The notes: generated by a model not told the origin, from the letters alone. A DNA stretch of 64,000 nt from an uncultured Prevotella sp. (GCA_900541575.1 UQKO01000004.1:1-64000); one strand, 5' to 3'; shown: positions 27,487 to 36,733, counted from the first letter of the stretch. Program-made: numbers and translations.

Positions 27487-28182
27487 TTATTCTATTGCTT
27501 TCTGTTGCGTCAGCCACAGCTTATAGAGTGTGACACCAATCACGAAATTTACACCTACATCGTTTTGCAACTTCTCAGCAGAGGGCTTTCGCAAAAATCG
27601 TTGATTCTGCTTGTCATCAATAAGAATAGATGTCTTAAACATATCTTTCACGTAGGCTTCAATATCATCGTTATACTTCTGATGAATCTCTGCAAAGAAC
27701 AATGGCTTGTTGCTTGCCATCTTGTTGAAAGCCGTTAGCGCTTCAATCAATTCTTTTTGTGCAACGCTTTTTCTTGGATATTTATAGCGGAAGTCTGCAT
27801 ATCCTTGCTTGAAGATAAAGCGAATAGAGTCAGGGAAAGCACGATCGTCGTAGTGCCTATTAGAGGTAGCAAAGCCTTGTTCCTTACCAACAAGATAGGT
27901 GGCAGGAGGAAACCCTTCGCCCGCAGGCACCCAATTTCCCATTTCGCCTCTGCCTTTTGAATCGTCAGTGAAGACGTATCGATTATCAGTGCAACCGTCT
28001 TTTTGATAAGAGTACAAATATTTGTACACTCTTTGTAGTACAGAGAATGGGTAGTACTGAGCAAATGTTTTTGAAAGATATTGTTCGTAAGCTTGTGTGT
28101 CGTTGTCATTTACTTTCTGAGCAGAGCAGAAAGGGAAAAATAAAGATAAGACAAGTAACGTGAGGTAGAGTTTTGTTCTCAT
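27487..28182 (-). CDS. Secreted paralogous protein 1 (S46-cap-like)
   Basis: A 231-residue protein with signal peptide MRTKLYLTLLVLSLFFPFCS before AQK. It is one of three tandem paralogs here. The C-terminal half, with DDIEAYVKDMFKTSIL, NQRFLRKPSAEKLQND and VGVNFVIGV, resembles the helical region of S46 dipeptidyl peptidases (a pattern of FVDDLF, S-I/F, F-x-KPS-x-x-x-L-x-x-D), but the trypsin-like catalytic parts of S46 enzymes are absent. That resemblance is from memory and unverified. The N-terminal part (AQYYPFSVLQRVYKYLYSY, then DNRYVFTDDSKGRG) is not recognised. It ends QQKAIE and lacks the GKDNEPHK tail of the other two copies. It starts 11 bp after paralog 2. Confidence 0.7.
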   Translation of the reverse strand: MRTKLYLTLLVLSLFFPFCSAQKVNDNDTQAYEQYLSKTFAQYYPFSVLQRVYKYLYSYQKDGCTDNRYVFTDDSKGRGEMGNWVPAGEGFPPATYLVGKEQGFATSNRHYDDRAFPDSIRFIFKQGYADFRYKYPRKSVAQKELIEALTAFNKMASNKPLFFAEIHQKYNDDIEAYVKDMFKTSILIDDKQNQRFLRKPSAEKLQNDVGVNFVIGVTLYKLWLTQQKAIE

Positions 28183-28193
28183 AGTTCTCTTTT

Positions 28194-28913
28194 TTATTTG
28201 TGAGGCTCATTGTCTTTTCCTTGCTGTGTCAGCCAGAGTTTGTAGAGTGCAACACCAATCACAAATTTCACACCTGCATCATTCTGTAGCTTCTCTGCAG
28301 ATGGCTTGCGCAAGAATCGCTGATTTTGCCTATTGTCAATCAAAATAGATGTCTTAAACATGTCCTTTACATAGGCTTCAATGTCGTCATTGTATGTCTT
28401 ATGAATATCTGCAAAGAATAGGGGTTTGTTACGTGCAGATTTATCAAAAATCTTCAGCGTTTCTATTAATTCCTTTTGTGCTACGCTCTTTTTGGGGTAA
28501 TTTGTACGGAACTCTGCGTATCCTTGTTTAAATATAAAACGAAGAGAGTCTGGAAATACTCGATCGTCATAATGTCTATGCGAAGTGTGAAATCCCTGTT
28601 CTTTTCCTATCTGGTAGGTATCTGTATAACACATAATTGGACCTTCTGATGAACAATCGGCAGAGACCCAACCACCAAGGTAATCTCTTCCCATCGAATC
28701 ATTATTGAAGATGTATCGATCCTTTGTATTGGAGTTTTGTGGGTATGTAGATAGGTATTTGTAAATCCTCTGCAACATAGGAAGAGGGTAGTACTGAGCA
28801 AATGTCCTTGTGAGATACATCTTATAGGCTTGTATATCGCTTTTATCTGCTGTTTGACCATAGCAATGAAATAGACATAGGGATAAAACAAAATAAACAA
28901 CAAATCGTTTCAT
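28194..28913 (-). CDS. Secreted paralogous protein 2 (S46-cap-like)
   Basis: A 239-residue protein with signal peptide MKRFVVYFVLSLCLFHCYGQ. It is the most diverged of the three in its middle (SADCSSEGPIMCYTDTYQIG replaces the VPAGEG-like segment) but shares AQYYPLPMLQRIYKYL, HYDDRVFPDSLRFIFKQGYA and the C-terminal KPSAEKLQNDAGVKFVIGVA. There is no catalytic motif of any peptidase class. It probably acts in the periplasm or outside the cell. It lies 6 bp from the broken lipoprotein gene upstream and 11 bp from paralog 1 downstream, so all are likely one transcript. Confidence 0.7.
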   Translation of the reverse strand: MKRFVVYFVLSLCLFHCYGQTADKSDIQAYKMYLTRTFAQYYPLPMLQRIYKYLSTYPQNSNTKDRYIFNNDSMGRDYLGGWVSADCSSEGPIMCYTDTYQIGKEQGFHTSHRHYDDRVFPDSLRFIFKQGYAEFRTNYPKKSVAQKELIETLKIFDKSARNKPLFFADIHKTYNDDIEAYVKDMFKTSILIDNRQNQRFLRKPSAEKLQNDAGVKFVIGVALYKLWLTQQGKDNEPHK

Positions 28914-28919
28914 GAAGGT

Positions 28920-29561
28920 TTATAAATTAGTGATTTCACAAATAGGTTTTCCTGTGTTGCGATACTCAACACAAACGCGTTTGGTTAATGTTTTATACAA
29001 AGGTCTTGTTAAGTTAATAGATCCAACTGCGGAGAAAGAACACGAATTAGAACCATAAGAGGTAAAGCCTGTTGGTTGTAGAAATGCCATACCTTCATAT
29101 TTCCCATAAGTAACGATAATACGAACTGTCCCATTCCCATTATTACCAAAGTTATAGAACAATTCATAAGTCATGTATGGGTTGTTATCTACTATATCCT
29201 TATATTGGCCACTAATGCTAGTTGATTCAAAGGAAGCGCGGCGTTTAGTGAGCTTTAGGCCATTTGAACTTTTAACTCGTTTGGGTGTGTTGATGATCGT
29301 TTTTTGTAAAATTTACCCAAGCTTGATAGTCTCTTTCCATCTGTTCAACGGAAAGCATGTCTGCTACCTTTTCGAGTTGAGCCTCATCTACTTCAAGGTC
29401 TACGTTATACTTCTGAGCGAACTCTTTGCTCTTTTTCAAGAGTAACTGAGTCTTTGTCATTGGTTGAGGATCGTTGTTCTCGTCGGAAGAACATGCGTGG
29501 AATGCTACAAAGGTGGCGATTCTCCTGTAGTAAGGAGGAGTGAAAGAAATGATTTCTTCAT
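28920..29561 (-). pseudogene. Frameshifted small lipoprotein gene
   Basis: Three consecutive reading frames on the minus strand join into one plausible lipoprotein. An ATG at 29561 begins MKKSFLSLLLT; a second frame then gives IATFVAFHACSSDENN with a lipobox cysteine and continues to VNFTKNDHQHTQTS and a stop at 29272; a third frame, open through 29174, runs KRVKSSNGLKLTKRRASF to the stop at 28920 (CVEYRNTGKPICEITNL). At least two frameshifts are therefore needed, one in the signal peptide and one near 29280. A similar broken gene lies at 42926-43260 with matching words LLKKSKE, KYNVDL and VEQMEKDYQ. Phase-variable expression is an alternative to decay, but no homopolymer tract is obvious at these breaks. 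Confidence 0.6.
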
Positions 29562-29641
29562 TTTTGTAAAGTATTTTATTAGTGAATTGTTTATGGATGA
29601 ATAGATTGCTTTTGTTGATTTTAGGGGGAGAGTCCGCTATT

Positions 29642-30355
29642 TTACTTGTGAGGCTCATTGTCTTTTCCTTGCTGTGTCAGCCACAGCTTATAGAGTGTGA
29701 CCCCAATCACGAAATTTACACCTGCATCGTTTCGCAACTTCTCAGCAGAGGGCTTACGCAAGAAGCGCTGATTCTGCTTGTCATCAATAAGAACAGATGT
29801 CTTAAACATATTCTTTACGTATGCCTCAATATCGTCGTTGTAATCCTTGTGGATCTCAGCAAAGAATAAAGGCTTGTTATTAGCCAACTTGTTGAAAGAA
29901 GTAAGCAATACAACTAGTTCCTTTTGAGCGACACTTTTTCTGGGGTATTTGTAACGAAAATCTGCATAACCTTGCTTGAAGATAAAGCGAAGTGAATCAG
30001 GGAAGGCTCGGTCGTCGTAATGACGTTGAGAGGTAACGAAACCTCGCTCTTTGCCAACTTGATATGTGGCAATAGGAACACTTACCCCCTTATCAGCTGG
30101 TTCCCAATTTCCTGTATCTCCTCGTCCTTTTGAATCATCGGTGAAAACATATCGATCTTCAGTACCACCTTCATTATGATAAGCATATAGATATTTGTAT
30201 ACCCTCTGCAACATCGAGAAAGGGTAGTACTGAGCAAATGTCCTTGAGAGATAACGTTCATAGGCAATAGAATCATTCTTAGCAATAGAACTATTCTGTC
30301 CAGCTGCGTTGATAGTCACGCAGACTAAGATAAGGGAAATAAGAATCTTTTTCAT
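29642..30355 (-). CDS. Secreted paralogous protein 3 (S46-cap-like)
   Basis: The start at 30355 gives signal peptide MKKILISLILVCVTINAAGQ; an in-frame ATG seven codons upstream would spoil it. The 237-residue protein is very close to paralog 1 (HYDDRAFPDSLRFIFKQGYA and RYKYPRKSVAQKEL shared), with the GKDNEPHK tail of paralog 2. DNA identity among the three 3' ends is high, so duplication was recent or gene conversion is active. It is the first gene of the run after the O-antigen-ligase-like gene (54 bp gap). Confidence 0.7.
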   Translation of the reverse strand: MKKILISLILVCVTINAAGQNSSIAKNDSIAYERYLSRTFAQYYPFSMLQRVYKYLYAYHNEGGTEDRYVFTDDSKGRGDTGNWEPADKGVSVPIATYQVGKERGFVTSQRHYDDRAFPDSLRFIFKQGYADFRYKYPRKSVAQKELVVLLTSFNKLANNKPLFFAEIHKDYNDDIEAYVKNMFKTSVLIDDKQNQRFLRKPSAEKLRNDAGVNFVIGVTLYKLWLTQQGKDNEPHK

Positions 30356-30409
30356 AATCTGTTTATAAATGTGCAATGTTAGTTATGAAGTGTAAGGTGA
30401 GCAAGGATA

Positions 30410-32128
30410 TTAATCACCTGCTTTTAAAACCTTGCGAGCTTTCGCTTTGATATCGTGGATGTCTTCACTGTCTATTTTTGCCTTTTTCCGAGTAATCTTC
30501 AGTGCAACACTTCGTGCTCTTAGCAAATCGCCATGCTCCAAGTAAACTTGCATTTGTCCGTACAAAGGCATGAATCGTGCGGGGACCATATGGTGGGCAA
30601 GAAGAAAATGTTTCTCTGCCGCGTCCCATTGATGCAGAGATAGTGCGTTGTCGCCTGCTAATAGTTCGGTATCGTAATTTTGCAAGTGACCTTTTAGTTT
30701 ATCTAATACTTCCTGGCTCTTTTGTGGCTCGCCTTCTAAATTCAGATTAACGGAGAGGGTATAAAGCACGTCAATATCGTCAGTAAGGCAAGGAGGCAAA
30801 GAATTAGTATCAATGCTAGGATGAAATTCATCTTCAGCCGTATTCTTACCCATCCAGGCATCTTTCGCATTAGCTTTGTATACTTGCATGGAAGCAATCA
30901 ATGTGCATATCAGCAAAACCGCGAGAATAATGTACTTCTTATATCTTGCAATGCTTGATTTTTGTATACGAAGTGATCCCGTCTCAGAATGAAATATATT
31001 TCCAAAACTACCCGCTAATAGGAAACAAGCATAGGGGTAATACGATGGATATGAACTTATTCCCAACGTGAACCATGCAGCAATGGCTGGGAGAGTTTTG
31101 ACCTTTTGAAAACTAGTTAAACTCTTCCAAATACTGAAGAATGAGATTATGACCAACATGAGATTAATTATCCCATAACACATCACCCAGTTTAAGACCT
31201 CATTGAATGGCCGTACGATGTCGCCTGCTAACGTATTGTAAATATGATTGTGGGCAAGCGTCTGGAGAAATTTTGCTTGCGTGACCATATAATGGGCGTT
31301 TATTGCGTTCGATCCCCATCCCAACCACGGATGGTCTGCAATCATCAGTGCGTTGACTTGATAGGTCAAGAATCTTCCCTTTACGGAATCTGGGTTACGT
31401 AAGTATAGTTGTGATGCAAGTATGCTGAACGTTAAAAACGTTGCGATCGCTATCAACATCCATTGCCATCGGGATAATTTATGTCTAACGAGGCAGATAA
31501 GATAGATGCTAATGGATAGGCACAATGCGATAAATCCTGTTCTTGAACAATGATATAGCAATATTCCAGAAAGTAAAACTACGCATGCGAAAAGCACCAT
31601 AATAATTATAGGTAAACGCTGCTTGCCTAAGTTGTTAAAGGAAACATTGGGCAAAATGCAGCATACGCCCATGACTAAAGCTGAGGCTTTGCCCGCTGGA
31701 TTGTCAAAGAGCTGAAATTGAAAAGGCATGTAAACGCCAATGGCCTGCAGTATGATGAGTGCTAAAACGATCAGATTGCATGTCATCACAATGCCAATCC
31801 ACCCTTTGCTTGTAATTCCTTGGCAGAGGACAAAGAATGATAAAAGGGCAAATCCCCATGTGAGATTAGAAAGGCTAACACTGTTGGCATGTATATCAGA
31901 AATTAGACAACCGATTAAGATGAAGATAAGGAAACAAAGACATTTGTTCTCATTGATTTTGTCGCCTAATAGCGCTATAAATGTTGCAAAGAAAACAATC
32001 GCACACGCAAGCCACTTCCCATACTGGCAATCCAAATTGGACTGCCAGCAGAGCCCCATGCTGGATAATATCGTAGCCATGACGGATACGGAGAGAAAAC
32101 TTCTTCTTATGATGGTAATGTTGCGCAT
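30410..32128 (-). CDS. O-antigen ligase/polymerase-like membrane protein with TPR-like tail
   Basis: A 572-residue protein. Residues 1-420 hold about eleven hydrophobic helices with a long periplasmic loop around residues 250-330 (RFLTYQVNALMIADHPWLGW, then GSNAINAHYM), the arrangement of Wzy_C/WaaL-type proteins that join glycans to lipid A or to proteins. Residues 440-572 are soluble and helical with TPR-like repeats (AGDNALSLHQWDAAEKHFLL). The neighbours are not glycan genes but a transglutaminase-like protein, a DUF3244 protein and a regulator, so a classical O-antigen role is not certain. The start at 32128 gives MRNITIIRRSFLS. Confidence 0.78.
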   Translation of the reverse strand: MRNITIIRRSFLSVSVMATILSSMGLCWQSNLDCQYGKWLACAIVFFATFIALLGDKINENKCLCFLIFILIGCLISDIHANSVSLSNLTWGFALLSFFVLCQGITSKGWIGIVMTCNLIVLALIILQAIGVYMPFQFQLFDNPAGKASALVMGVCCILPNVSFNNLGKQRLPIIIMVLFACVVLLSGILLYHCSRTGFIALCLSISIYLICLVRHKLSRWQWMLIAIATFLTFSILASQLYLRNPDSVKGRFLTYQVNALMIADHPWLGWGSNAINAHYMVTQAKFLQTLAHNHIYNTLAGDIVRPFNEVLNWVMCYGIINLMLVIISFFSIWKSLTSFQKVKTLPAIAAWFTLGISSYPSYYPYACFLLAGSFGNIFHSETGSLRIQKSSIARYKKYIILAVLLICTLIASMQVYKANAKDAWMGKNTAEDEFHPSIDTNSLPPCLTDDIDVLYTLSVNLNLEGEPQKSQEVLDKLKGHLQNYDTELLAGDNALSLHQWDAAEKHFLLAHHMVPARFMPLYGQMQVYLEHGDLLRARSVALKITRKKAKIDSEDIHDIKAKARKVLKAGD

Positions 32129-32191
32129 GGTGATTAGATGTTTTTAAAGGAACCATTAGGACTGAGACATCGGGTATTGACAGAGGGAAAA

Positions 32192-34321
32192 CTACTCTTC
32201 GCGTAACAACCATTCATGAGGAAATACTTGCACTCCATCTTTGTTGATAAAAAATGGGAGTTCCTCATTACCGCTAGTGATGTCAGAAAGCCAATACAAA
32301 TGATTCGTTTGGAGAGGCAGGGTGGGTAAGGAGTCGTTTTTAGCTTCTCCTTGGCAGATGATTTTCCATCCTTTGTCAGTCCATTGATAAAGGAGATAAA
32401 AATGGTGGCTACGTATGTGATTATCTGCATTCTTGATCATGAAGTGCAAACAGTCAACATATTGAGACTCCTGTAGTTTTAAAGTCACGTTAGGCCATTT
32501 ATCGGGTGCCGTCTGATAATTGCCATCATACTCGGCTTTCCAACGGCATTTCTCGAGCGGCTCGTCCATTAATCTTTGATAGATGTTGCTGTCGGCCATC
32601 GTCGGAATGATGGTGTTGGCATACTGACGAGATTTAAATGTTAGAAACTGAATCTCTGATAGATGAAGATGGGGATCGCTCTTAGGGGCACATACTCTGT
32701 AAAAACGATATGGGCGCGTAGGCTTTAATGGTAAATCAGTCCAAATATCTTCAGGCGTGAAGGTAAGTGTAGCCAAGGTGTCGGCTTGGGTGAAGTCATC
32801 TGTATTAGATGCTATTATATATGTACCTACAGATTGCTTGGCTTGCTCAAGTAACTTTGGCTTACGTGGAAACTTGCGCAAAAGGGTGGCCGACACCATT
32901 GCGGATGGACTCTCTGTAAGTAATGAATGGTAGTAAGGAGAGTGGGAGTTGATAATAACGTTTGATTTCGATGTACCATCAAGTTTAAAAGGTGACGCGA
33001 ATGGTACAAGTTTATAATCCTTTGTTAGATATACAGGAAAGTAAATGTGATTGGTTACGACGTTGTCGAATCGTATTTTGCGATTCTTTCGATCTATCTT
33101 ACCCCATGTGACAGCAGTCAGCCCACTATGAGAAGTAAATGACGCAAGATAAGCAAGCTCGTAAGAATCTGGAATCTTTGAGGAAAGAGGAAGTTCCACT
33201 TTTGCTGTAGAAGTATATAGGCGGCTGACATCTTCTATAAACGGACTTTCAAACTCTGTAGGGATAGGCTCGTATGAAGCTCTTAATGTATAAGGGCTAT
33301 TCTTTGTAGGGGAGAAGTGCAATCTGTAGATGTTGAGACAATTCTGAAAACGTTTGCCTGCCTCTTTGGGAAGTTCGCTTTGGGGACTAAAGGATTGCCA
33401 CCCTTGATAAGCGTTCCATTTATCAAGCCAATCGGCGGAGGGAATAGCTAAGTTGAAGTGTCGTCCAGAGAAGATTTTATATGCTACATTATACTCCACA
33501 GCCGCAGGCCATCCGCATGCTCTGAAAATCATAGCGGCATAATTGGCTATATCTACACAATCATGGTCTGTAGAAGTAAAGAACAGTTCTTTCCAACCTA
33601 GTGTATTGTCAAAAGGATATTTACCACCCCAATGTCCTAACCACCAGATGGCACGATTATACCTTTCAGCAATACATCGGGCGGTTTTAGCAGTGTCAAC
33701 TTGTAGATATTTGTCGAAAATGTCGTGAAGAACCACTTTGTCGCTTATCAATGGATAGTCGGGAATTGCATGATAAGCTAAAACGTATTCAAAGAAATCA
33801 TCTAATGGCATCTGCTTGAGCCTAGGCATACGTTCTCGTAACGAAAAAGCCAATTCTATTTGCTGTTGGATGAAGTCCCCGGTCAAAGTTGTGATATCTT
33901 GCATTTCTGCCTCCGTAATACGTGGTTCTTGCAACTTTAGTTGCTCCAATCTCTTGGCAGATTCATTAGCGGTTTGCTTGATAGTTTCGTGTAGAGGATT
34001 TCGTTCTTGCTCATCGCCAGTTGTCCCCTTAATGATACAATAATAAGCTTGATCGTTTTGTTCAAGAATCTTATCGATCTGAGGATCATACCATTCAATC
34101 GCCCCAGCTTGGCTATGTAGAGGCATATTGGCTATCAGATAGCATGCAGCAGCATATTTTTCCTTGTCATTCTGGTATAGCTTTAGCACACGCTCTAGGC
34201 TCGCTCTATTTTTCCCAGCTTTTAGTAGAGCTTTTTCTACTTGAGAAGGATAGAGCGATTGTGCTAGCATATTGGTCAGACCAATTATGCAGTAGAAAAG
34301 AATCAAATATACTCTGTTCAT
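32192..34321 (-). CDS. Secreted transglutaminase-like protein with discoidin-like C-terminus
   Basis: The start at 34321 gives a signal peptide (MNRVYLILFYCIIGLTNMLA before QSLYPSQ), 709 residues in all; an upstream in-frame ATG at 34480 would overlap the DUF3244 gene. A helical N-terminal region leads to a transglutaminase-type core with Cys255 in HDCVDIANYAAMIFRACGWP and His288 in GRHFNLAI, the pairing expected for a papain-like fold. The C-terminus (about residues 590-690; DKWPNVTLKLQESQYVDCLH) looks like an F5/8 discoidin-type beta-sandwich. Substrate unknown. It follows the DUF3244 gene by 29 bp. Confidence 0.75.
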   Translation of the reverse strand: MNRVYLILFYCIIGLTNMLAQSLYPSQVEKALLKAGKNRASLERVLKLYQNDKEKYAAACYLIANMPLHSQAGAIEWYDPQIDKILEQNDQAYYCIIKGTTGDEQERNPLHETIKQTANESAKRLEQLKLQEPRITEAEMQDITTLTGDFIQQQIELAFSLRERMPRLKQMPLDDFFEYVLAYHAIPDYPLISDKVVLHDIFDKYLQVDTAKTARCIAERYNRAIWWLGHWGGKYPFDNTLGWKELFFTSTDHDCVDIANYAAMIFRACGWPAAVEYNVAYKIFSGRHFNLAIPSADWLDKWNAYQGWQSFSPQSELPKEAGKRFQNCLNIYRLHFSPTKNSPYTLRASYEPIPTEFESPFIEDVSRLYTSTAKVELPLSSKIPDSYELAYLASFTSHSGLTAVTWGKIDRKNRKIRFDNVVTNHIYFPVYLTKDYKLVPFASPFKLDGTSKSNVIINSHSPYYHSLLTESPSAMVSATLLRKFPRKPKLLEQAKQSVGTYIIASNTDDFTQADTLATLTFTPEDIWTDLPLKPTRPYRFYRVCAPKSDPHLHLSEIQFLTFKSRQYANTIIPTMADSNIYQRLMDEPLEKCRWKAEYDGNYQTAPDKWPNVTLKLQESQYVDCLHFMIKNADNHIRSHHFYLLYQWTDKGWKIICQGEAKNDSLPTLPLQTNHLYWLSDITSGNEELPFFINKDGVQVFPHEWLLREE

Positions 34322-34350
34322 GATATATAAAGGCTGTGGTTTCGATGAAC

Positions 34351-34737
34351 CTAGAATGAGAATTGTGCTGTATATTCTACTGTTCCTTTCTTTATGGTGA
34401 TAACGTAGGAATCTTGATCGTCTATAATCGCTAATGGTATAGAGATAGTAGAGCCTTCTTTGTGTGCATAGTGATTGCAATAGATGATGGTATCTCCATA
34501 GGCGATAGTTACGTCTATATCGGAGAATGTATCATCCTCAAAAGACAAGACGACTTCGTTGTCTGTCGTTATGTTCGCGTGTAAGGATGTAATGGGAGCA
34601 GCTGGCGCGTGCTTGTTATTGAGTCGATTGGTTGATCCCGTCTTAGGGTAGAAATAAACATTCGACTTTTCAAAACTTGTAAAAGAGAAAATTGTACAAG
34701 CTAAGATGAGTTGCTGAGCGAATACTAGTAGAGTCAT
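34351..34737 (-). CDS. Small secreted DUF3244-like protein
   Basis: A 128-residue protein with an N-terminal hydrophobic signal (MTLLVFAQQLILACTIFSFT). The mature part is a predicted beta-sandwich ending in IIDDQDSYVITIKKGTVEYT, in keeping with DUF3244 proteins of Bacteroidales. These are small periplasmic or surface proteins of unknown role, often near TPR-HTH regulators, as here. It has a good promoter 27-57 bp upstream and is the first gene of a likely operon through the transglutaminase-like gene and beyond. Confidence 0.7.
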   Translation of the reverse strand: MTLLVFAQQLILACTIFSFTSFEKSNVYFYPKTGSTNRLNNKHAPAAPITSLHANITTDNEVVLSFEDDTFSDIDVTIAYGDTIIYCNHYAHKEGSTISIPLAIIDDQDSYVITIKKGTVEYTAQFSF

Positions 34738-34763
34738 TTTTTATAATGTTTAATTTTGCGTTG

Positions 34764-34794
34764 CAAAGTTAGAAAGGTATTCTTTTATACGCAA
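34764..34794 (-). promoter_or_regulatory. Promoter of the DUF3244-led operon
   Basis: On the minus strand TTGC (34794-34791), 19 bp, TAACTTTG (34771-34764). Standard Bacteroidetes spacing, 27 bp before the ATG. Confidence 0.7.
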
Positions 34795-34870
34795 GAATCA
34801 AATATGGGAGTGTGACATGATGTAAAATTGATATTCATTGATAATGAGGTTATTATATCAAATGTAGAAG

Positions 34871-35596
34871 CTATAAAACCATCAAATTGTCACAAATTTC
34901 TATTAACTCAGTGTGTGATTTTAGCTTATGTAGTAATCTACTCTTTACTTTCCTAAATGATTCATCTGAGATGCAAAGTACTTGTTGTATTTTTTCTCGA
35001 TTGAAACCTAAGTGTACAAGAATGTAGAATATTTGTTCTTGGGGAGTTGTTGATGATATGAAATCGTCATTGAATGTAGAAATGGTCTTAGAATGCAGAA
35101 ATATGAAATCAAGTCTATCTTTCTTGTCAAGTAATTTTAGTTTACCTCCTTGTAAGAGCCTAATTGTGATGTCTATTCCATTTATCATCTGTTCAAGGAT
35201 TTTTTTGGATTCAGTGCGTTGTTTCTTGCTTTGTTTCTTTAGGGTTTCTATTTCTTCTCGAACTAAACGCAATGATTCTTCTTGAATGGCAATTATATTA
35301 GAGTGTTCTTCACTCTTTTCTTTAAACATTGAAAGTGACGACGATAGAATGTTAACTTTGTGTAACTGTTTGTCTATCTCTTGCTGGAGAGAAGCGTTTT
35401 CCCTTTCGTAATGTTTCCGAATGTAAGTGATTGCGATAAAGGTAAAGATGGCTAAAAATATTATTGTTATAAGTAAAAAAAGACATGTGCTTTGTCTAGA
35501 ATTATTTGTGCTTTTAAGTAGATATTCTTCTTGTATCTTTCTAATATGGGCTTGATTTGGATCGCTTTCAATTAAATCTTTGATGCTATCAGCCAT
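34871..35596 (-). CDS. Membrane-anchored coiled-coil HTH regulator (C-terminal half)
   Basis: A 241-residue protein: a short N-terminal stretch, one transmembrane helix (about residues 37-59, STCLFLLITIIFLAIFTFIA), a long coiled coil (about residues 62-130), and a C-terminal LuxR-like HTH (QIFYILVHLGFNREKIQQVL, then CISDESFRKVKSRLLHKL). In Bacteroidales this tail is usually the end of a single protein that begins with a lipoprotein signal and TPRs, precisely what the overlapping upstream gene encodes. The ATG at 35596 lies in a different frame inside the end of that gene. Either the two halves are translated by coupling, or one frameshift split the regulator. Confidence 0.72.
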   Translation of the reverse strand: MADSIKDLIESDPNQAHIRKIQEEYLLKSTNNSRQSTCLFLLITIIFLAIFTFIAITYIRKHYERENASLQQEIDKQLHKVNILSSSLSMFKEKSEEHSNIIAIQEESLRLVREEIETLKKQSKKQRTESKKILEQMINGIDITIRLLQGGKLKLLDKKDRLDFIFLHSKTISTFNDDFISSTTPQEQIFYILVHLGFNREKIQQVLCISDESFRKVKSRLLHKLKSHTELIEICDNLMVL

Positions 35597-36522
35597 GTTT
35601 GCGTATTTGCATGATATTTGGTATTTTCTTTCTGTGCTTTGCGTGCTAATATTGTGTATAGATTACGCTGTACAAAATTGTTAGTAGAATATAATTTCTG
35701 TGCGATTTGTTGAGCTTGGATGAAATTAATGCTTGCATACATTTTATTCCAAAGTACGATGTAACTATCATTCGGGTTACACTGAGCAGCTAATGAAAAA
35801 TACTTTTTCGCCTTATTCTCTTCAGATCGATTGTCAAAGAAGAAAGCTATATTTTGATATGTGTATGCTTTGTCGACAACATACTTTACGCTATCGATAT
35901 ATTTAAGAGATAGCTTGTAATTTAGCCATGCGCGATTAATTTTGTTCATACGTTCATCGAATATAGCTTTGTTTCCATATGCCCCAGATAAAGTTTCCTT
36001 ATCATTCATAGCCTTAGCGAGTGCAATACTTTTGTTAGAGTATTCAAGACCAAGATTGTTGACATTATGCGAAAAGAATATTCCGATTAAGGCGCTATAA
36101 ATATATGACTCAAGAACTTTATTACACGTCTTGGAGATTAGCATTTCAGCTTCTTTAAAATCGCGCATACTTACTATAATATCTCCTCCGTTTTCATCGT
36201 TGATAGCTCCATGATAGAAGTAGGCCATTTGAAGATAGCGATAGTCGCTATGTTGTTTATAGTAAGATAGAGCATAGTTAATATCACGCAGGTTTTGTCT
36301 TTCGTAGAGTCTGTATGCAATGATGCTTTTCAAAAGTGCATAATAGGCCTTATCTTTCTCCGAACGAAGGTTTGAAAACGATACTTGTTTAAAGAGATTG
36401 TTTGCAGAATCTGGTGTAGTGTATACAACGGATTCAGCCTGTTGCAAAGTCTTTCTTTCCTTAGAAGACGTGCAACAGACAAATAACAGAATGGTAGAGA
36501 CGAGTAATAGTACGTTTTTCAT
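35572..36522 (-). CDS. TPR lipoprotein, sensor half of a split regulator
   Basis: The start at 36522 gives a lipoprotein signal (MKNVLLLVSTILLFVCC, then TSSKE); an upstream ATG at 36657 would add 45 residues without a signal. TPR-like helices fill the remainder of the 316 residues (KAYYALLKSIIAYRLYERQ, KAKKYFSLAAQCNPNDSYI). It ends abruptly at KYHANTQTWLIASKI, with no membrane segment, 25 nt inside the next gene. With the downstream product it would rebuild the usual TPR, membrane, coiled-coil, HTH architecture. A weak -7 box (TACTTTTG on the minus strand) lies at 36588-36595. Confidence 0.7.
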   Translation of the reverse strand: MKNVLLLVSTILLFVCCTSSKERKTLQQAESVVYTTPDSANNLFKQVSFSNLRSEKDKAYYALLKSIIAYRLYERQNLRDINYALSYYKQHSDYRYLQMAYFYHGAINDENGGDIIVSMRDFKEAEMLISKTCNKVLESYIYSALIGIFFSHNVNNLGLEYSNKSIALAKAMNDKETLSGAYGNKAIFDERMNKINRAWLNYKLSLKYIDSVKYVVDKAYTYQNIAFFFDNRSEENKAKKYFSLAAQCNPNDSYIVLWNKMYASINFIQAQQIAQKLYSTNNFVQRNLYTILARKAQKENTKYHANTQTWLIASKI

Positions 36523-36685
36523 GTGAATACTATGGATTAGGTCCTTATAATGTTGAGTCCTTGAAGTATCGAAGAGTATGTTTCTAGCAAAAGTAATAAA
36601 AAAGTGTAATAGGTGTCCCCCCAATGCACTCTTTTTGAAAAAAACTGCATTAATCAAATGGTAGTATACATTGCAGTCTCATGCT

Positions 36686-36733
36686 ATAAAAAAGAGAAGC
36701 CTAAAAGCAATACGATGCTTTCAAACTTCTCTT
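36686..36733 (-). terminator. pheS terminator
   Basis: Stem AAGAGAAG / CTTCTCTT with inner AAAGCA / TGCTTT pairing. Read on the minus strand it is followed by CTTTTTTTAT. Located 36 bp after the pheS stop. Confidence 0.75.

Noticed and set aside
29272..29658. Intact 128-residue protein starting at 29658
   Set aside because: That start lies in the end of paralog 3 and the lipoprotein signal is in a different frame; the pseudogene reading explains the sequence better.
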